Origin: an uncultured Eggerthellaceae bacterium
GTDB lineage: Bacteria > Actinomycetota > Coriobacteriia > Coriobacteriales > Eggerthellaceae
Assembly: GCA_910589125.1 (NCBI GenBank)
Contig: CAJURX010000002.1
Span: forward strand, 1 to 64,000
Direction: 5' to 3'
DNA: 64,000 bases
The notes under the pieces were generated by a model. It ran no database searches. It was not told where the DNA came from and saw nothing but the letters and a program-made list of their open reading frames with translations. Each line of letters starts with the position of its first letter. The stretch's first letter is position 1. Both the position numbers and the translations under genes were made by a program. Shown in pieces: positions 62,215 through 64,000 of this stretch.

Positions 62215-63153
62215 TCACGCGCGGCACGCATCTGCGAGCGCTTGGAAGAGGGGTGCATGGTTCTCGAGGTATTCAGGGTGCCACTGCACGCCTAGGAAGA
62301 AGCCCTTGCCGGGTGCTTCGATGCCTTCGACGATGCCATCCTCTCCCCACGCATTCACCTCGAGCGGTGCAGCCAAGAGATTCACGCCCTGATGATGGAT
62401 GCTATTGATGCAACCTCGTTGATGCCCTTCCAGGATATGAGCCAGCTGGGTCCCCGGAACGACGGATGCGCGCTCGCATGCGTTCGCGTAGGGCTTCTCC
62501 TGCATATGCTCCATATCCGTGATGCCGCAGATGCGCAAGTCCCGATACAAGGTACCGCCAAGGGCGACGTTCAGGACCTGCATGCCGCGGCAGACTCCGA
62601 GCGCCGGGATATCCTGCTCATAGGCGATGCGCGCGAGCTCGAGCTCCAAGCCATCACGGCTCTCTGACACCGCCAAGAGCCCGTCGAGGCACGGGATGCT
62701 ATGCGCGCCCCCGCGGGATGTGACCTCTCGCCCATCCAGCACGATGCGCTCATCCGCCGACTCTATGTTGTCGACAGCATTGCGCAACGCATCATCAACG
62801 GGGCAATGCACGCAATCGGATTCGTAGTCCGCCGCCCGGCGCGGCTTTCCGTACGCACCTGCAGCTGCTGGCGCGATGCGAGACGCATCCTCAGGATGCA
62901 AGGATTCGCGCACATGGTCCATGGTCACATCCATGTAGTGCTTCGGATGGATGTCGCCGCCACCTGTGAACAAGATGCCGTCCACCAAGCGAGCCACCTC
63001 ATGCACCAGCTCCCGATTCGCCTCCGCACCACCAGGGATGGGCGTGATGAGGATGGGTGTGGCGCCCGTCTCTGCCACGCGGTTTATGTACTCCACATTG
63101 ACGCGCTGGAAATTGTCCGCTTCGTTCAACGTGGTCGTGATGCCGATGATCAT
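62215..63153 (-). CDS. Peptidase C26 / gamma-glutamyl-GABA-hydrolase-like class-I amidotransferase
   Basis: A 312-residue protein. The nucleophile is Cys in ALGVCRGMQVLNVALGG, and the catalytic His-Glu pair is in GVQWHPEYLE. The oxyanion segment is LFTGGGDIHP. The PuuD/YvdE family hydrolyses gamma-glutamyl bonds. An insertion of about 70 residues (about 85-155, containing CVHCP) is not present in ordinary 240-residue members. No putrescine genes are adjacent, so the substrate is open. Confidence 0.85.
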   Translation of the reverse strand: MIIGITTTLNEADNFQRVNVEYINRVAETGATPILITPIPGGAEANRELVHEVARLVDGILFTGGGDIHPKHYMDVTMDHVRESLHPEDASRIAPAAAGAYGKPRRAADYESDCVHCPVDDALRNAVDNIESADERIVLDGREVTSRGGAHSIPCLDGLLAVSESRDGLELELARIAYEQDIPALGVCRGMQVLNVALGGTLYRDLRICGITDMEHMQEKPYANACERASVVPGTQLAHILEGHQRGCINSIHHQGVNLLAAPLEVNAWGEDGIVEGIEAPGKGFFLGVQWHPEYLENHAPLFQALADACRA

Positions 63154-63240
63154 CTGGCTCCCTTGATCAGGACGCTTCCAAGGGAGCCCATGATAGCTCA
63201 GGAAGGGATCGCGCGCCTTCGCGAGAGCGCCGCGATCTGT

Positions 63241-64000
63241 CTAGACATTGAATTTGAAGTGCATGACATCCCCGTCCTGCACGACGTACTCCTTGCCCTC
63301 TTGGCGCAGCTTGCCCGTCTCACGACAGCCCTTCTCGCCGCCATTGGCAACGTAATCATCGAAGGAAGCTGTCTCGGCCTTGATGAAGCCGCGCTCGAAG
63401 TCCGTATGGATGACGCCCGCTGCCTGCGGAGCCTTCGCCCCGATAGGCACCGTCCACGCGCGGCTCTCGGTCTCCCCGCTCGTGAAGAAGGACTGCAAGC
63501 CCAGGAGCGCATACGCTTCGCGCACGAGGCGCGCAAGGCCGCTCTCCGCAAGCCCCATGGCCTCCAGGTACTCCGCCGCCTCCTCGGTATCCAGCTCCGC
63601 TAGATCCGCCTCCACCTTCGCTGAGATGGGGACGGGCTTCAGCCCGTCGATCTGGGGCAGATCGGCATCAAGCTGGTCCTCATCCACGTTGGCGACATAG
63701 AGCATGGGCTTCATGGTGAGCAGATGCAGCTCATAGATGGCATCCTGCTCTTCCTCATCCAGACCGAGCGTGCGTGCGCGATGGCCCTCGTTCAGGCCGT
63801 CCAGCACCTTGCGCGCGGTATCCAGCTTCTTGCCCGCTGACTTGTCGCGCTTCGCCTCCTTCTCCAGACGCGGGAGCGCCTTTTCGATGGTGGCGATATC
63901 AGCCAGGATGAGCTCGGTCTTGATGGTCTCCACATCCGAGAGCGCATCCACCTTGCCCGCCACATGCACCACATCGGGATCGGAGAAGAAGCGCACCACT
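63241..64000 (-). CDS. ychF: Redox-regulated ATPase YchF (5' end beyond window)
   Basis: About 253 C-terminal residues of an OLA1/YchF ATPase are present; the G domain start lies beyond 64000. The visible part includes the A-domain coiled coil (KRDKSAGKKLDTARKVL) and the C-terminal TGS domain (GETESRAWTVPIGAKAPQAAG; HTDFERGFIKAE; DGDVMHFKFNV). YchF binds the ribosome and affects stress responses and redox homeostasis. Confidence 0.95.
   Translation of the reverse strand, partial: VVRFFSDPDVVHVAGKVDALSDVETIKTELILADIATIEKALPRLEKEAKRDKSAGKKLDTARKVLDGLNEGHRARTLGLDEEEQDAIYELHLLTMKPMLYVANVDEDQLDADLPQIDGLKPVPISAKVEADLAELDTEEAAEYLEAMGLAESGLARLVREAYALLGLQSFFTSGETESRAWTVPIGAKAPQAAGVIHTDFERGFIKAETASFDDYVANGGEKGCRETGKLRQEGKEYVVQDGDVMHFKFNV

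Noticed and set aside
1..64000. CRISPR arrays, insertion sequences and prophage genes
   Set aside because: No regularly spaced repeats, transposase motifs or phage structural genes were seen. The only mobile-element hint is the duplicated tRNA-Ser tail.

Overview
The window is a GC-rich, gene-dense bacterial chromosome segment that most resembles an anaerobic Coriobacteriia genome of the family Eggerthellaceae (Eggerthella / Gordonibacter / Slackia type). This is inferred from several bis-MGD molybdoenzymes, a complete DmsABC-NapGH-TorD respiratory operon, an NRAMP-related Mg2+ transporter of the type described from Eggerthella lenta, an oleate hydratase and a GatCAB amidotransferase. No CRISPR array, insertion sequence or intact prophage was seen. 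Both window edges cut genes: a molybdoenzyme on the left and the GTPase/ATPase YchF on the right.

Region 1-6.3 kb (minus strand) is one tight operon. It encodes a small zinc-ribbon protein, an MFS transporter, a cytoplasmic (Tat-less) molybdopterin oxidoreductase, a two-cluster ferredoxin and a second Tat-less paralogous molybdoenzyme. The architecture matches the molybdenum-dependent catechol dehydroxylase / transhydroxylase / acetylene-hydratase group, and it is the best candidate here for an uncharacterised substrate-specific reductive pathway. A TTGACA box beside a perfect 12-bp palindrome lies upstream. Next is a 2735-residue secreted, sortase-anchored M26-like zinc metallopeptidase with InlB-type repeats (6.4-14.6 kb). 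A LysR regulator then diverges from a TDT-family transporter across a perfect 16-bp palindrome, followed by a hybrid histidine kinase and a class III Fic protein.

Region 20-33 kb is mostly housekeeping: initiator tRNA, universal stress protein, amidohydrolase, shikimate-kinase-like protein, EamA exporter, DUF2207 membrane protein, tRNA-Ser(GCU), phosphoesterase, an OatA-like acyltransferase, ispE, tadA, tRNA-Ser(UGA) with a duplicated 3' end, citrate synthase and tRNA-Arg(ACG), whose anticodon is the substrate of TadA. Region 33-40 kb holds a PRC/MgtE_N/CBS protein followed by an NRAMP-related Mg2+ transporter, an Rrf2 regulator, an NhaC antiporter and BioY.

Region 40-54 kb contains a two-component system with an ABC transporter, oleate hydratase, PAP2 phosphatase, a SemiSWEET-like protein, a mini-glutaredoxin, gatCAB, the metNIQ methionine importer and BrnQ. 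Region 54.7-62 kb is a DMSO-reductase-type operon (dmsABC, torD-like, napGH-like) with a MarR regulator and paired inverted repeats upstream. A class-I amidotransferase-like hydrolase and partial ychF close the window.
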